A DNA stretch of 64,000 nucleotides from Antitrichia curtipendula (Eukaryota > Streptophyta > Bryopsida > Hypnales > Leucodontaceae). The stretch spans positions 18,434,981 through 18,498,980 of the forward strand of contig OX579640.1 of NCBI GenBank assembly GCA_951230915.1, read 5' to 3'. Positions 11,240-25,057 of this stretch are shown here, in pieces. The first letter of the stretch is position 1, and every line of letters starts with the position of its first letter. The notes under the pieces were generated by a model. The model did not search any database and was not told the origin of the DNA. It saw nothing but the letters and a program-made list of their open reading frames with translations. The translations under genes and the position numbers were made by a program.

Positions 11240-11640
11240 CTACTTCTTAACCATGTTGTGGGAGGTTCTTGTAGGGCACTCTAGAAACCTTGGACAATTG
11301 TTCTTTAGGTGCAGTGTAGCTCGAAGAGGATCTTGGCTTCTCCTATGAACACTCCTGACGTGATTGGAGAGGGGTTGTCATTATTCTAACTTCTACTCTA
11401 CACAACCCAAGGGGTTCGGCATCCATCCATTAGACAAAGAGGCAACGTCCACATTGGGCTGCATTGCGCTTGATGAGCATTTGACTGCGAACCTTGGAGT
11501 GCCCTGTGAAGCCCCCCCATCGACTTGATTGTCAAGTAGAAGTTTGCTTCCGTTGATCAAGTTCAAGACTCTTCCCTTACACATTGCGGGATGCGAGCAA
11601 GGAGGTGCAAGGTAGAAATACAACAAACATCGCACCACAA
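11240..11640 (-). pseudogene. Third decayed copy of the 9.8-10.9 kb repeated segment
   Basis: 11,320-11,510 is a direct relative of 10,660-10,870. On the minus strand both can be read as a peptide of the form RFxVKCxSxAMxxxxxVASLxxG. The segment around 11,258-11,310 also matches 9,864-9,915 in direct orientation. The product is not recognised, and no splice structure was worked out. The shared peptide frame suggests a former coding exon rather than a purely non-coding repeat. Confidence 0.4.
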
Positions 11641-14600
11641 TAATATTTTATAGATGTAGATGAAGGCTTTCTGTTCTATTTACCCTCCCCTCGAATACGT
11701 AGATGTCACTTGAAACGATTTTTTTAAGATTGTACCTCACTCTAGACGCGTCTGTCTTACCTCCTTTATATGGAATGTCCCCCTGTGTGCCCATTCAATT
11801 CAATAAAGCATTTTTCCGTTTGTTTATTTATGAAGTGTCGATATTAAGAGTTTTGCTGTGTCACAAATCAAAACGGCCACTAGATGGATGGATGGAGCGA
11901 CTGCATAATCAACAGAGAGAGTTTTGTTCTAGTATTGGGGTGTGCCCATATCTTTTCTTACTGAATTGGTTGCCCAACCACTTGCCTACGGACAGAACGT
12001 AGGGTCCATTTCAGGTTACCATTGGTCGCATGAAAGAACCTCGTACACTACTATTTGAAAATCGTAATACTTGTTTATGATCAAGCCATATCTTTTTCCA
12101 AACCGAGCATGCATGGGTTTTGCAAGGTTATATGCCAGACATAGAATCCTTTGCAAAATTCACCAGGGAACTCAAAAATGCTTAGACATTGACCATATGG
12201 TCCGTGGTTCTTAGAGCGACCCTCTTTTCAACCGGTCGTGTAGGTGGTTCTAAAATGGACATTAAGTGGACTGCCAACAATGTCAGAGCATAATGAAGAT
12301 CTGTCATTTATTGCTTCATACTTCGCCAATGGATGGATTAAGAATTAGAGAGGATCCATTTTAAAGGTAGGGTGTGTTCACATATTTTTTCTAGATGCGA
12401 TTTGATTGTCCAATTGCCTTCTTATAAATGTTAAAAAGAATGTAAGGTCCGTTTCAGTTTTGTAAGGGTCGCATTTAGGAACCTTGTGTATTACAATTAG
12501 AATACCATAATGCTTGTTTTTGGTCGAGACATCCCTTTTCCAGACTACATGCATGTCTATTTTGTAACATCTAGGATTACAAGTAGTTGCCAATGACAGA
12601 CTCCTGCAAAAAATTTATAAGTAATTCATAGATGCTCCAATAAATATGAAAGCCCCTGTGTTAGATTCCGCATCAATTTTTCTTCTAAATGGAAAATAAG
12701 GGAAAATATTTTTGGGTTTTCGAAACACATCAAAAAGGCCAAACAAACCTTAAAGGGTTGCTGAGCCACTTCCCTTGTTGCATCAGTATCTTCAACTCAA
12801 AAATAAGGGAAAAGATTTTTGAGCATGTCAAAACCATCCAAAAGGACTAACGGCCCTTTGGAAAAATCTTTGTGTACTCGCCAAGTACATAAGAATGTAT
12901 CACATCCAAGGTTAAGTTTTTTGTATGTTGTGATCATTTTGTTGGCAACTCCCAACTTCACAGTTGCATCCACAACTTTCTCTCCCAGTTCATTTGTCGA
13001 CTTTTCACCCTCTTTGTCGCATTTTCTTGAGGGCACGTTGTGAGGCCCTTTGAAGACGTCAGTGCAAATGCTCCACAAATTACCAATCCAAAAAACGGTG
13101 CAATCTCTGCACAACTTTCCCTGGTATTGAACTTTGAAGGAAATTTTTCTTTTCAAATGTAGGACCCTCTAACATAGTCTGTCGAACTCCCTTCTATGGG
13201 AAATGGCTCATAAAATTTATAGGAACCACTGCTAGTCCAAATTCCATCTGCAAGCGACATGAACATTTCATAGGACACCTCATTATGAATTATCGAAATC
13301 AATAGTAATGTGCACAATTCCCCACCCATGCTACAATCTTTTGATAGTTTTTCTACCTACTTCAAGCCCCTAAACTGCCATTTTAACGGAATACCGCCAA
13401 TTTAACGAAATTGCCCATCAATACAAACAACAAGACTAATAATAAGAATCATAATGGGGTGCAATTTTGCTTGCAATTATCAATCAATAAGACAATTGAA
13501 AACATCAATTTCAATGTAGACGCATGCCTCACAGAACTCCTCCGTATATCTTCAGAGTTCATAATAGAGCAGTGAACACAGAAGTTCAAAAAATTTGGTC
13601 AATCGCTTGAAATCTCTTTTATACAAAGACATTTGAACAAGTACAAGTGACAACAACTGAGACCAACCTATTGCAAGAACTATGACTGAAGACAGAATTG
13701 TCCCTTACAATTGCACAATTTTCGCTACTCAAGCTACATCTGCGGTGAATTGCCTCACACATTCTAGATTGCAATTCAGAAAACCAAAAGACGAATGGAA
13801 TTCAACTGAACAACGCAGCGCATGCAAAGCAATTCTACTTTCGATCCTACTTTTTAAGGTTTAGGATTCTCTTATTCACTAAACTTTGTCATTACTACAA
13901 CAGCGATTAGCACAGTGAAATTCACCTTCTACATACTAAACTACAAGTTGAAGGACTTCATTTCACCAATGTCGTCTCCACAAAACATTCTCAAATGCAT
14001 GTGAGCAGAATCTGTACCACTAGTATTACCTCTGCTATCTCAGATGGCACTACTATACTACAATAACAAAGCAAACGCCTAAATCCTAAAGCCGCACCAA
14101 TTGAAAATCACCGAAGAAAAAAAAAATTCTAAACGATAAATTTAAGAAATAGACATAGCTTTTCCTAATGCAATTGCTACCCAATTTTTCCTCAACTAAA
14201 CATACACTTGCACTGAATTGAAGAAAACTAACAGAGTTACATCATGATTACGAATTACAAACCAAAATCACAACCGTTGACAGGATGAATGATGCAGGCC
14301 GACATTTCTGTGGAGTCCGCACAAGCAAGAAAAGAAAAGCATATTGCACGGCACAATGAGGATCAAATTCAAAACAAAGGGATACGTCATACCTCCATGG
14401 AAATTGTTTGACTCCTTCGACCGCAAGCTGAACACGATATGAACCTTGTAGTGAGCGCCGCAACACAACTTCAAAAAATTGCCCACTTGCCACGACTCGT
14501 CCAATTGCCCTCCAGTCTTGAAAAGTTGAATCGCACTCATAAGCAACAATATTCGCACACCTCAGGCACTAGAGCAAAGAGACCTCACAGGAGCAGACAA

Positions 14601-15230
14601 ACAAACTTCGTCAAAAAATTTGGAATGGACGCAACAATAGTCACTGAGGCGGGAAATTTTGGAAGGGAAGTGCGTTTCCAAAGTCGAAACGGTTCTCCTC
14701 AAATCTAGAGCGCTTACAACGGAAGAATGACAAATCCTTCTCCACCTAGAAAATCTAAATCCATTTACTACTTCGAAGGCATTCATGTTGCCGTCACTTT
14801 ATTCCACCGCCTCTAAGCTTGCAGGTAGGCGACAGAGTGGGAAAAGGTCATGTTCACCTACTTGCATTTATGAAAACAGTCCTCTCAGGGAATTTCAGGA
14901 ATATGAAGTTCAGGAGTCAGATCTACGTGAACATACTTTTAGCAGGATCCGATAATCCGCACATTATGCACCTGACATGGCCAAGGCCTACCCTTTGCAT
15001 AGCTCATCCCACCCAACCTCATTACATTCGGCTATTTAAAACACATCCAATGAAATTGGATCTAGTGTTCAAATGAAGGTTCTGATAATCTTACATTGGG
15101 TATTACATTTGGAGCAAATTATCAATGGAAATTGATGAAATTATCTTCATATGGATTTGTTTGCCATATATTCTTCTTCCTAAAGTGGATGACAATTTGA
15201 ATTGCCAACAAACTTTGGAGCAATAATGCT
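11641..15230. other. No gene recognised; small diverged duplications
   Basis: The longest open frames (for example minus 12,797-13,156 and plus 14,439-14,708) have no domain I can name and no adjoining exons. A roughly 50-bp segment is repeated near 12,697 and 12,802 (AAATAAGGGAAAA...TTTTTG). I see nothing else in this stretch. Confidence 0.4.
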
Positions 15231-15339
15231 CTATCCATACCATAAAAGAGGCTATTGGTTTTGTTTTGTTTGGGTTAGGTTTGTTTGTTTGTTATAGTAA
15301 AATCTCAAGGATCTTGTTTCCATCGATTTCGTTTATGGT

Positions 15340-16015
15340 ACCATTTGAAAGCACTCTATGACAAGGGGTGCATGGGCTTTGTTTTGTGGCACTTGCCCAT
15401 ATGGTGTGAAAAATATTGAAATTCAAAGTATATATAAAACACAAAATTAGAAAATTAGTTTTGCTTTTACTTTGAATGTAGCAACAACACAAGGCAAAGT
15501 AGTATCTATCCATACTTTAAATTTGTTTGTTTGTTTGTTTGTTTTGCTTGTATGTCACGTTGAAATCTTCCAGACCGTGCGTCCCTCAATGCTGTGCTTC
15601 GTACCGTCAGAAAGCCCTCGGTGAGGAGGGGTGCACCGGCACCGGTTTTGTGGGGTTTGGACTCACGGTGGGGAAGTTATGGATTTATGAGTTCTTTTGG
15701 ATTCTTAAAAACTACTAAATTATACTAAATTATATATCCAGTGAAGTGTGTGTCAATTTGTTACGTTGTTGGTACTGCTGAAAAGCCCTGGGCATGGAGG
15801 GGTGCTCAAACTTTGTTTTGTGGCGTTTGGACCTACGGTGGAGAAGTTATAGATTTTTTATTTTTCTTTGGTTTTAAAAGTGACTTTTTCTTGTCACATT
15901 CTTTGTACTATTGGAAAGCCCTTGACAAGGAGGGGTGCAGAAGCTTTGTTTCGTGGCATTTTAAGCTACAGTAGAAAAATTCTAGCTTATTGAGTTATTT
16001 TTGGTTTTAAAAATG
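15340..16015 (+). repeat. Dispersed repeat family R1, four tandem-like degenerate units
   Basis: Units near 15,345, 15,580, 15,770 and 15,905 share an order of blocks: GAAAGCCCT, then GGAGGGGTGCA, TTTGTTTTGTGG, TTTGGACCTACGGTG and GAAGTTAT. A TTTG microsatellite lies at about 15,524-15,544. The same unit occurs in the opposite orientation at 22,105-22,830 and 44,480-44,650. No coding capacity is evident; it is probably an old non-autonomous or satellite-like repeat. Confidence 0.65.
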
Positions 16016-16305
16016 ACTCTTCCTTTTGTTTAAGCTGTGGCAACGACACAGGGCTACACTAGTTAAAACTAAAGAAGGGCACTCAGAGCGATTTTATAGG
16101 AATTATTCTAGAAAAGAAGCAAACTACTTCCTCAATACTCATGTGATACTTGGATCACACTAAAGTGATATTTATTGACTGGAATAAATATCAAGAGTAA
16201 GTGATACATACTTAGGTGAAATTCAATATTAATTTTAAAAAGTAATAGTGATTTGATCATTTTGAATAAAATAAATTAAAGTTTTTTCTTAGTGAAACTA
16301 CACTA

Positions 16306-16752
16306 AAGATGATATTTAGTGTCTTGTACACTAAATACAAAGGCATACACTAAAAGCCAATTATCCTATGAAAGTAAGTAACATTAAATGTCAATTCAAA
16401 CACTAAATGTGAACTAGAGTTGTCATATCAGACGGAATATCACTGTTCACGGACAGAATCGGACCGATTAGGGCTAGGCGGCTGCAAACTTCAGAGCCTT
16501 GTAACTTTTGCAAAAATTCTTCAAATAAGAAAAATGAGATGTTTTTCGGCATCTACAGTTTTTGTAGATGCCGAAAAACATCTCATTTTTCTTATTTGAA
16601 GAATTTTTGCAAAAGTTACAAGGCTCTGAAGTTTGCAGCCGGCACATTCAAGTCTAACACTATTGTGGACAAGTTCAGATTTAGTGTTGTAGCTAGTAGG
16701 GGGGTAAAAACACTAAATGTCACTCAACACTAAATATCATCTTTAGTGTAGT
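16306..16752. mobile_element. Foldback / CACTA-like miniature element
   Basis: The outer ends are inverted repeats: ACTACACTAAAGATGATATT... at 16,306-16,331 and its reverse complement at 16,727-16,752. They contain CACTA...TAGTG ends. CACTAAA/TTTAGTG motifs recur inside both ends, like the subterminal repeats of CACTA (EnSpm) transposons. The core is a perfect hairpin at 16,479-16,641. I cannot define a convincing target duplication, so the CACTA assignment rests on end sequence only. Confidence 0.6.
16479..16641. repeat. Perfect 79-bp inverted repeat with a 5-nt loop
   Basis: 16,479-16,557 is exactly the reverse complement of 16,563-16,641, separated only by GTTTT. There is not one mismatch, while the surrounding element is diverged. 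Transcribed, it would form a long perfect hairpin. Confidence 0.95.
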
Positions 16753-18320
16753 CAACTAACTAGCCAAAAATCATGCATAAAAAAACATTTTATATTGTAA
16801 ATGAAAACTTACCACACACGACAAGAGATTCATCAAATTTTACAATGAATACTCTTTACTTTATCCTTTCTGATGTTAGAATATTACGTTGTAATAAGTC
16901 TCAAACCATATAGAAATGACATGCTTGTATTTGCTTGTGAGTCAATCAATTTCTTTAGTTAAAGTAGAGCGTACAAAGTTAGTGGTACTGATTTGTACTT
17001 CTCAATACATCGAAGTAATTATTTTAAGTATATATTTATATCTATGCCTTTCCAATGTAATGAGACTAATATTGTAAGTGAAGATAAAGGGTGGCACATC
17101 TTTATTTAATATTTAATTATTTCCAAACTGTAAGATTAGATAAAAGCTAAAGATAAAAATATGACTCAAGGTGGGTTTTTTAATACATTGGAATTTACAA
17201 AAACAATGTAATTTTTTGGGGATTATTTTGTATTCAATCTATCCAATACGTACATTACTAATCATGATTCTAATTTTTTTAATAGGATATTTTTAGCATA
17301 AAATATAACATTAATTTAATTGGTCATAAGAGAAAAAAATGAAGACTGCAATTTTGTAGTATTAAAAATTATATCAAGGTTGAGAAGTCTATAAATTCAA
17401 ACTAAGTAATTCAGTAATTTATAACAATTGAAAATTCAATTCATATTTTTTATAATTTTGTATGTTGAAAGAGTATATTAGGTTACTAGAGTTCAACTAG
17501 TATAATGTGCTAAAAAAATTATCCTTAACCACTTTCCCAATAAATGCAATCTCCAAAATTAATTCACGACATCTATAATTTAGTAATAACTTAGAGCTAA
17601 TATATGGTGCACTAAATCATATGCACTCTAATTATAAGTAAGATATATAGATAAGTACTACCACATATTTTAAAAATTGTACTAAATGTAGGATACAAGA
17701 TATAGATGCTAGAAATTTATTATTTCTATGTTCAAACTATAGGATTGCTGATCCGTTTAGGGGAAGAAGAAATATTGGTATTGGTCAAATTTGGATGGGC
17801 GATTTTGCCCAGTAGTATCTGTTCCTTAGCGACGTGCCAACTTTAGGGCGGTTAGGATTTTGGGTGCAACTGGACTGGTTTGGGGATTCCTGTGCATATT
17901 GTAGTATTCACATACTGTAGTGCATATTGTGTTGCATACTGTAGTATTCACATATTATACTAGACAGTACATGATTTGTGTCTGTGGCTTTTAATTTTTT
18001 AAGCCTGCTTACAGTATTAGTTTAAACTTTCTAACTTTGAGTGCAAATTCCAAGGTTCTTCTACTGATGTTGTTTGAACTGGCCGGTTACAAATTTAGGA
18101 AGTGCTAGCCAAGTAGTGAATGAAAAACCACCAAAATTTTGTTGCAGCCAGTTTGAAGTTCTTACTCCTTTACAGTTTTCTACCTCCCCATTTATTTAGG
18201 TTACGTAAGTTTACCATTTATTATTTTTTCCATTTTTCTTGGCCGATATTGCCTAAAGAGTTCTTTTCACCTTCTAATTTATTTGGTTTGCAAGCAATTT
18301 TGGCATGACTTTTGGAGAGC
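16753..18320. other. AT-rich intergenic DNA, no gene seen
   Basis: The stretch is strongly AT-rich, with stops in all frames and no domain-bearing open frame. I see no RNA gene or clear repeat boundary. Confidence 0.5.
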
Positions 18321-18323
18321 TCT

Positions 18324-18560
18324 TCCCTTCCCATTTTTTTGGAGTTAAAATTAGTTTATGGTTATTTTTCCTTCCCATTCTTTGGGGCTGAACGTAGTTT
18401 TTGATTTTTTTCCCTTCCCATTTTTTTGGTGATTAAGGTAGTTCACAATTTCTTTCCCTTCCCATTCTTTTGGTGATTAAGGTAGTTTACAATTTCTTTC
18501 CCTTCCCATTTTTTTGGACTGAAGGTAGTTATATTTTCCTTACCTTCCAATTCTTATGAG
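18324..18560. repeat. Tandem repeat of about 44 bp, five copies
   Basis: The block CCCTTCCCATTYTTTTGG followed by a GATTAAGGTAGTT variant recurs at about 18,325, 18,370, 18,412, 18,456 and 18,500. The last units are the most alike. It is a short, diverged minisatellite in otherwise AT-rich DNA. Confidence 0.75.
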
Positions 18561-21088
18561 TTATGACACTTTAGGTAGTTTAGGATATTTGTTTCAGTTC
18601 CAATTTGTTATAGATTTTTAATATTTGATTAATGTAGCAAGCATTGCAGTAGGTCCAACTTCGGAAAATTAAAATTACTTTCTACAATTTTATACATACT
18701 AATTGTTTGAATAGAAGACTTCAGAGAAATAGACAGTGTTGGTCAATGTTTTCAATTTCTGGAAAGTAATAAACACATTCATAACAATAAAACATGAAGT
18801 AGACATTCTTAAACTTTTTGAAAATGAGGTTCTACCCAGCAGTCATTAGTGCCAACAAATGTCTAATATAAATATGTACAAGAGGCCATGAAAAGTTTGC
18901 ATTTGATTTTTTCCTATTCTAAATGTATATGACTGAGGTAGATATATAGGTTCAAATCACAGTAATAGGAGCTAGTATTGGACGTTATTGAGGTGCTCAT
19001 GCAGGTTCTTATTTGAATATTCTAACAGAAATTGTTGCTTATTCATCTGAAATACCCCTCAATTGGATGAATTGAAGAACCATTAATATGGATGACTGAA
19101 TGAGTGCTTACAACTACATTTTTGTTTAATTTATTCAAACTTAGAAACCTAACATCATTATTTCCTGTTGTATTATGTCGAATAGCCATAAGTAAAAAAC
19201 AAAGCACTACCAAAAAATTTCATGTTTTAAGGCATACCCAATAATTAGAACAAAGATTCTTTAAAAAAAGCAGTGGTTATGCCAAAATTGTCTCCTATTA
19301 ATTTGTTGGGATCTTATAGCCTTTTTATTACAATGAGTGCTTTCTACCTGAAGGTTATGCCTCGCTAAGAGAATCGATCAATTTTCTGGTCACCCAAAAA
19401 AATCACAAAAACTAAAATTATAAATTGAGAAGTTTACCTTTCTCATCAAAAATACTCTATACTATTGTGGGTATTAAAGAACTTCATTCATCCCATTAAT
19501 TTTGGACTAGTGATGAAAAAGTTATGGAGTGTTTTATTTATCAAGCAATCTCATCATCTTCTTCAAAAAATAACTCATGGTTCTTTATTGAACTCCGCTT
19601 TTACATTTTTGTAAGAAAAGAAGTTGCGCGTGGGTAGGGTTGCTAGCTAAAACAATGTCATTGTTGCAATTAGTGTATTTAAATTCCATCTTACACTCAA
19701 GTACTGAAGAGTTCATTTTTTCCTTGATTGTGGTATTTCATATGGAGTATTTGCTTCAACATTTCAATTTCTTGAAGAATTAAAATGAAGTGTGCTTTTA
19801 AAACAAAAATATAAAGTGACCCTCAATTGACGTCTTCAACACAATTTTTTTATTCAATACCTATTAGAGCTGTGGTATTTTAGATAAATAGATTCAAAGT
19901 AACAAAATCAAATTACGGAAGGTGCCAAAACAATTGGCGTTCTTTACTTTAAATGCAAAGATCTTGCTAAACATGTGGGAGAAGTTTTTTAAATTTCTAC
20001 CACACATACTTTTACTTGTGTACTGCACGATTGATTTGGTGAGTCAAACATTAAGAATATTTGTAAAGCCTAAAAAGGAAAAGTGTCACAAAATCTGAAT
20101 TATTTTAGTGTAATACAATGGAACACCTAATTTAGTTGCATTTTGGCAATCATTACACAATTAACCAGAATAAATGTTTACAATGTTACAATGCGCAATG
20201 GTGATTGTCAATTCAATGTTTGGTTAAGTTCATGATTATTTTGCATTACATGAAAGTGTCAATATTAGTTGCAACAATAACATAAAGGGTACTAGAATTT
20301 AAAGCATGAATTACTTACAACCGCATTTTGTGTTAACATGAAATATGAAATGTCCATTTATAAACTATAAATTTTTTTAGGAATATGTACACTTTATTAC
20401 ACCACAATATTTCCATTATGACCTCTAAATATAATATTTATTGCTTTTAGAATAAAATCATTCAATTAAACCCGTCATTGTTGGGTACTACTTCAAAATC
20501 TCTAAATAGCAATCATTCTCTTCAAGGCCATTTCATCCTCATTCTACATTAAAGCTTCTAGAAAGGTTAATTATGGAGGGCAATGATCAATGCTTTTAAA
20601 AATTACCTTGTGTAAAATTTTGACGATTTCTTTTGAACTTAATATTGGAGTAAACCATTCTTTGCAAACATCCAAAATTGTTTGTTTTTTCTCTATTTGT
20701 TAGAAATATTAATATATAGTCAAATGTGGGACCAAAGAAATGTCCAAAATTGCAAAATTAAAAATATTATTATAAAATGCAATTTCAAAGAACAAATTGA
20801 AGATGATAATGAAACATAATTTGGAAAATGTGATGTATACATCACATTTAGGTACCGGTAATTAGATCAAGCACTACACTAACCAATTTTTTTCAATAGA
20901 ATTATTAAAAAAAATTTAATAGAATTATTCAAATAATTCTATAATATTCACGTTCAACATCTCTTTTTGAATTTAAAATTCAAAAATGTTGAGAACATAG
21001 TACAGTGTAGCATGTCTAGGTTTTGTCCCCAAATCTTTTAAATCAAATCTTTCTATGCAATTAAAAACACTTTGTATAAAAAACAAAG
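18561..21088. other. AT-rich intergenic DNA, no gene seen
   Basis: No open frame longer than about 60 codons is supported by any motif, and no structured repeat stands out. Confidence 0.5.
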
Positions 21089-21336
21089 TTCTAAATTGTT
21101 TTGAATTTTTTTTTGTGTGAAAATGATTTCAAGTCTTCCTATCTTCTTGTCACATGTCAAATTTCTCACCAAAAAAATATGAAGATGAAGAACATATTAT
21201 ACATAATTCAAACCAGTTTATGTCTTTTCAAAATGTACTCTACAATTTTTTTAAATGATTTCTATAGTCATTTTTTCTTACAATTGTAGTGCATTTGAGG
21301 CTTATTTCTACAAGCCCTAAACACTATAAAATGAAG

Positions 21337-21986
21337 ATTTTAACCCCTAAATGCCCAAGGCCTGTTTTGGGCTTCCTGGATTTTGCTCTAAATTGAACAA
21401 AATGCCAACATTTTGAAAAGTTGTATCAATTTTTTTGGAATTGTAACCGTAAAAATTCAAACTAGGCATATTAGAGATCTCACAGGAAAAGAAAACACAA
21501 CAATATCACTTATGGAGTGAAAGATTATGCTGTTTGATCATGAGGGTGCTAAAATTGCAAAAATATTTCAATCTTCTTTACATAAATCAAATCTAAAAAG
21601 TTGGTGATAAAAAAAATATGAGGTTAAAGGGCCTAACTTGTATAGCCCCAATCAATTTATGGCTTCTTAAAATTTACTCCACAATTTTTTTAAATGAATT
21701 TTGAATGTGATTTTTTCTCCAAGATCTAGTGTATTTGAGGCTCATTTCTGAGAGCTCTCAACACTACGGGAAGTCAAGATTGCAATGGGTATCCTAGTAC
21801 AAAAACTTGAATAGAAAAATCACTATCATTTATTTTCAAGATCGGATTTTTGGTACTAAAATTAGACTTCAAGAAGAACTTTAAAAAAATATAAACTACT
21901 AAAAATAACAACTTGGTTAGGTTTTATTTAACTTCAAAGTTTTGCAAACACCAGATTTGGGTGCCTTCGGCATTTAGGGATTAAAC
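21337..21986. mobile_element. Non-autonomous element R2, copy 1, with terminal inverted repeats
   Basis: The ends are inverted repeats: TTAACCCCTAAATGCCCAAG at the left and the reverse complement of TTAATCCCTAAATGCCGAAG (sense GGCATTTAGGGATTAA) at the right. The whole roughly 650 bp is matched by a second copy at 44,663-45,306 in direct orientation, with my rough visual estimate being three quarters or more identical. A partial third copy of the inner part lies at 21,090-21,336. There is no coding capacity. A TTA/TAA-type target site is possible but not proven. Confidence 0.7.
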
Positions 21987-22104
21987 GAGCACCGTTGCAC
22001 AACATCTTGAATACAATGATCAAAATCATTCACATTGAATTGAGTATATATATACATATACTAGCGTGCCCTGAGCCATTGCCACAATCCAAAAAATAAA
22101 AGTA

Positions 22105-22830
22105 ACAATATTTTTTTATTTTTTGTATTCAATAAATACTTCGAAATTCAATAACTTTCACATTGCAGGTCCAAATGCCACAAAACGCAGCCCGTGCACC
22201 CCTCCTAGCCAAGGACTTTTTGACAATACCAAGCACGCCCTTGGGGAACACACGGTCCGGAAGATCTCAATGTAACAAACAAACAAACAAAACAAAACAA
22301 TCAAAACAAACAGCCAAACTTAAGGTATGGACTTATGCCGTTGGCACAATAAAAACAAAGGTAAAAGCTATATTTAAAACCAAAAATAACTCAAAAATCC
22401 ATAATTTTACCACCCTAGGTCCAAACTCCACAAAACAAAGTGTGCCTTATGTTATTGCCACACCCAAAAAGTAATTTTTTAATTTTTTAATTCAAAAAGA
22501 ACTTTGAAATTCAATAATTTTTCCTTCGTAGATCCAAACACCACAAAACCAAGCCATCCTTGTCGAGGGCTTTCCAGTGCTACCAAGAACATCATAATTT
22601 GACACACAGTTCAAATTTTTTTTAATTTAGCATAATTTAGTAATTTTTTGATCCATAATTTTTTTGAAATTCCATGACTTTTGTACCATAAGTCCAAACG
22701 CTACGAAACAAAGTCCGTGCACCCCTCCTGGTTGAGGGCTTTCCGACGATACAAAGCACGCCCCCGGGGGATGCACGGTCCGGGAGATTTCAACGTGACA
22801 AACAAACAAACAAAATAAAACAAAACAAAC
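22105..22830 (-). repeat. Dispersed repeat family R1, reverse orientation
   Basis: Four units in reverse orientation relative to 15.3-16.0 kb, for example TCCAAATGCCACAAAACGCA followed by GTGCACCCCTCC. Two of them end in AAACAAACAAACAAA microsatellites after ACACGGTCCGGAAGAT or ACGGTCCGGGAGAT blocks. Non-coding. Confidence 0.65.
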
Positions 22831-25050
22831 AGCCTGTTTTGAGGTATGAATTTTTTAAAAGTAGATGATGTCACAAAGTACCAAAAAGCATGATTTCTTT
22901 TTTATCACCAGTTTGGCGTTAAACGTTTAAAGTGTATGTTTGTTGTCCACTAAGGGAGGAGGCTTGCACTATGATTAAGCATTTTGAACCGAACATGACA
23001 CAAAGGTACATTTTGCTTTCTTTAATGTACCAAAATGTACAGAAACTATACATTCTAGGAGGTGGTCGCTTTTAGAGCCGTATGGCATTTCAACTTCAAA
23101 ATTTCTTACCTAATTCCACAAACCTCCAAATAATATGAAACAACTTGGGTTAGATGTCATTTCTTATTGTCTTTCAAGGAAAATTAAAAAAATAAATATT
23201 TCGTGATCATTGTGATCGCTGAGGTCACGGTTTGGGTCGGGAATGGTCCGGGTATATGTACTGGGGTCCGGGTATCAACTGAGGTTGTTCCTCGTTATCG
23301 TCAATGGCTCCTAGGGTTTCTGGGGTTTGCTTTCCCGGGCTTTGCCTTCGTCGTGGTTCAGAGAATACCGCACTGTCAGAAACTTGTGGTGAATATCAAT
23401 GTGCTTGTCTTGTCCCTGCGTACGGGCGTGTACCGAGATTTTTGTTGGAGTTCTCTTGCGTTGGCTAGGCGTAGTTGTGTAGTTTCATTTTTCATTGCAG
23501 GTGTTGGGGTTTGTAGTATCCTTCTAGCTAGATTTGCAGAAGGAGAAACCTGCATGAGTGCTGCCATTTTTGGCCTTGTTCCCTGTCGCAGAGAAGACCA
23601 ACGAGGACCGGACGATTTAAGCTCGTGAAGCTGCGCCTGCTGCTACTGATTTTTGTTAGGGCTCCTGTAGCGGTGCTTTTTACGGACGTCCCTGCAAGCA
23701 CGTCGTGGAGCGCAAGCAGCCAAGTGATTTCCCAAAACTTTGTCATTCTTATTGCTTTGCTTTCTCTCGGTTTGCTCTTGTAGGCTCTGTCGGCTTTGTT
23801 TGAGTCTTGGTAGGTTGCTTTGTGGACTTGATCGCGGTGGGCGTGGACATCAAGATCTCTGGTTGGGGTGAATTTCGGGCGATGTAGTTTTAGATTGTGA
23901 GTTTTGTTTTGGTCGTTGTTTTGACTTATGTACTCAGTATTTGCGGTAGGAAGTGCTAGCTTATAAGAGCAAGTCGCTACTGCAGGAAAGTTTTGTGATG
24001 CTGGTTGTCAATCTCATTTTGGATTTGCACCTGTTTCTAGGCATGCCGTCACTATGTCACCGCAATCTCACCGGCCGACTTTTTAAACCTCAGTATCTAT
24101 ATGACTCGTATTAGTTCAATCAATACTCAATAATCTCACCAACAAGAATCTGAACACAAAATTCAAACCTAGTACCAATGTAACTAGCGCTACATCTTTC
24201 AGCACCTGTATTGTTTGAATAGTGACGATTGAGTTGTTGGGGTTTTAGATTTAGCTTGAACACTGTCTTTGATTCGGCCTTGGATTTGGTTTCCAGCTTG
24301 TATGGTTTGATGGTCTTACTTTTGAGGGTTTGCAGTGATCGACTGTTTCCAAATGATCGGTGATTTCTAGGTTGATTGATCCAGTGATCAAGGATGTTTA
24401 TGTTTGGTTGCATCGATCCAGTGATCAACTGATCAGGATGTTCATGAATTTCGAGCTGGAGGAAGCTCATTCTTCGACATGTTTCTGAATTTTGAACTCA
24501 GTGTGCATTTTGAATGATTCCCGAGGTGCTTTATCAATTTTGAAAGAATCATTGTGAACATTTAAGGGTTTAGGACCGTGAGTATACAATGTTGCCTTTG
24601 CAGTCATCGTTGATTCTTTGTGAGCTTTGTAGTCATCTTTGATTCATTTTTGATTAATTGTGACCTTTACAGGCTGTTGAGTCATCGTTATTTCTTTGTG
24701 AGCTCCTTAGCCAGAATTCAAATGAGCAGTTTCAAAACAAGAGTTTAGAATTAGGTTCCAATGAGTAGTTCTAATTATTAGCTTTCCAATGCTTTCAGTT
24801 CTTGAGGCTGTAACTATCGTAACATTGTGGAAGTGTCACTACTTTTTGAGGAATGTCAATCTCACTTCAACATGTGGTTTGATTGTTTGCAGCGTGTATG
24901 ACATCCAAATTTCTGGAAGACTTTCGTGGCATTTTGGCTATATACATTCATTTGTGAAGTTAGAAGTGAGCAATTTTAATGGATGATATTCTTTCTCTTA
25001 CATAAAATGATTTTTCCCTTCTTCTATTCTATATCTAGAACAAGTATTTC
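22831..25050. other. Intergenic region, no gene supported
   Basis: A GC-richer patch at about 23,203-24,060 contains a 141-codon open frame without any recognisable domain or splice context; I do not call it a gene. The rest is AT-rich. Confidence 0.4.
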
Positions 25051-25057
25051 AAACTCA

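Noticed and set aside
23203..23628. 141-codon open frame in a GC-richer patch
   Set aside because: Hydrophobic, no recognisable domain, no neighbouring exons or conserved context visible.
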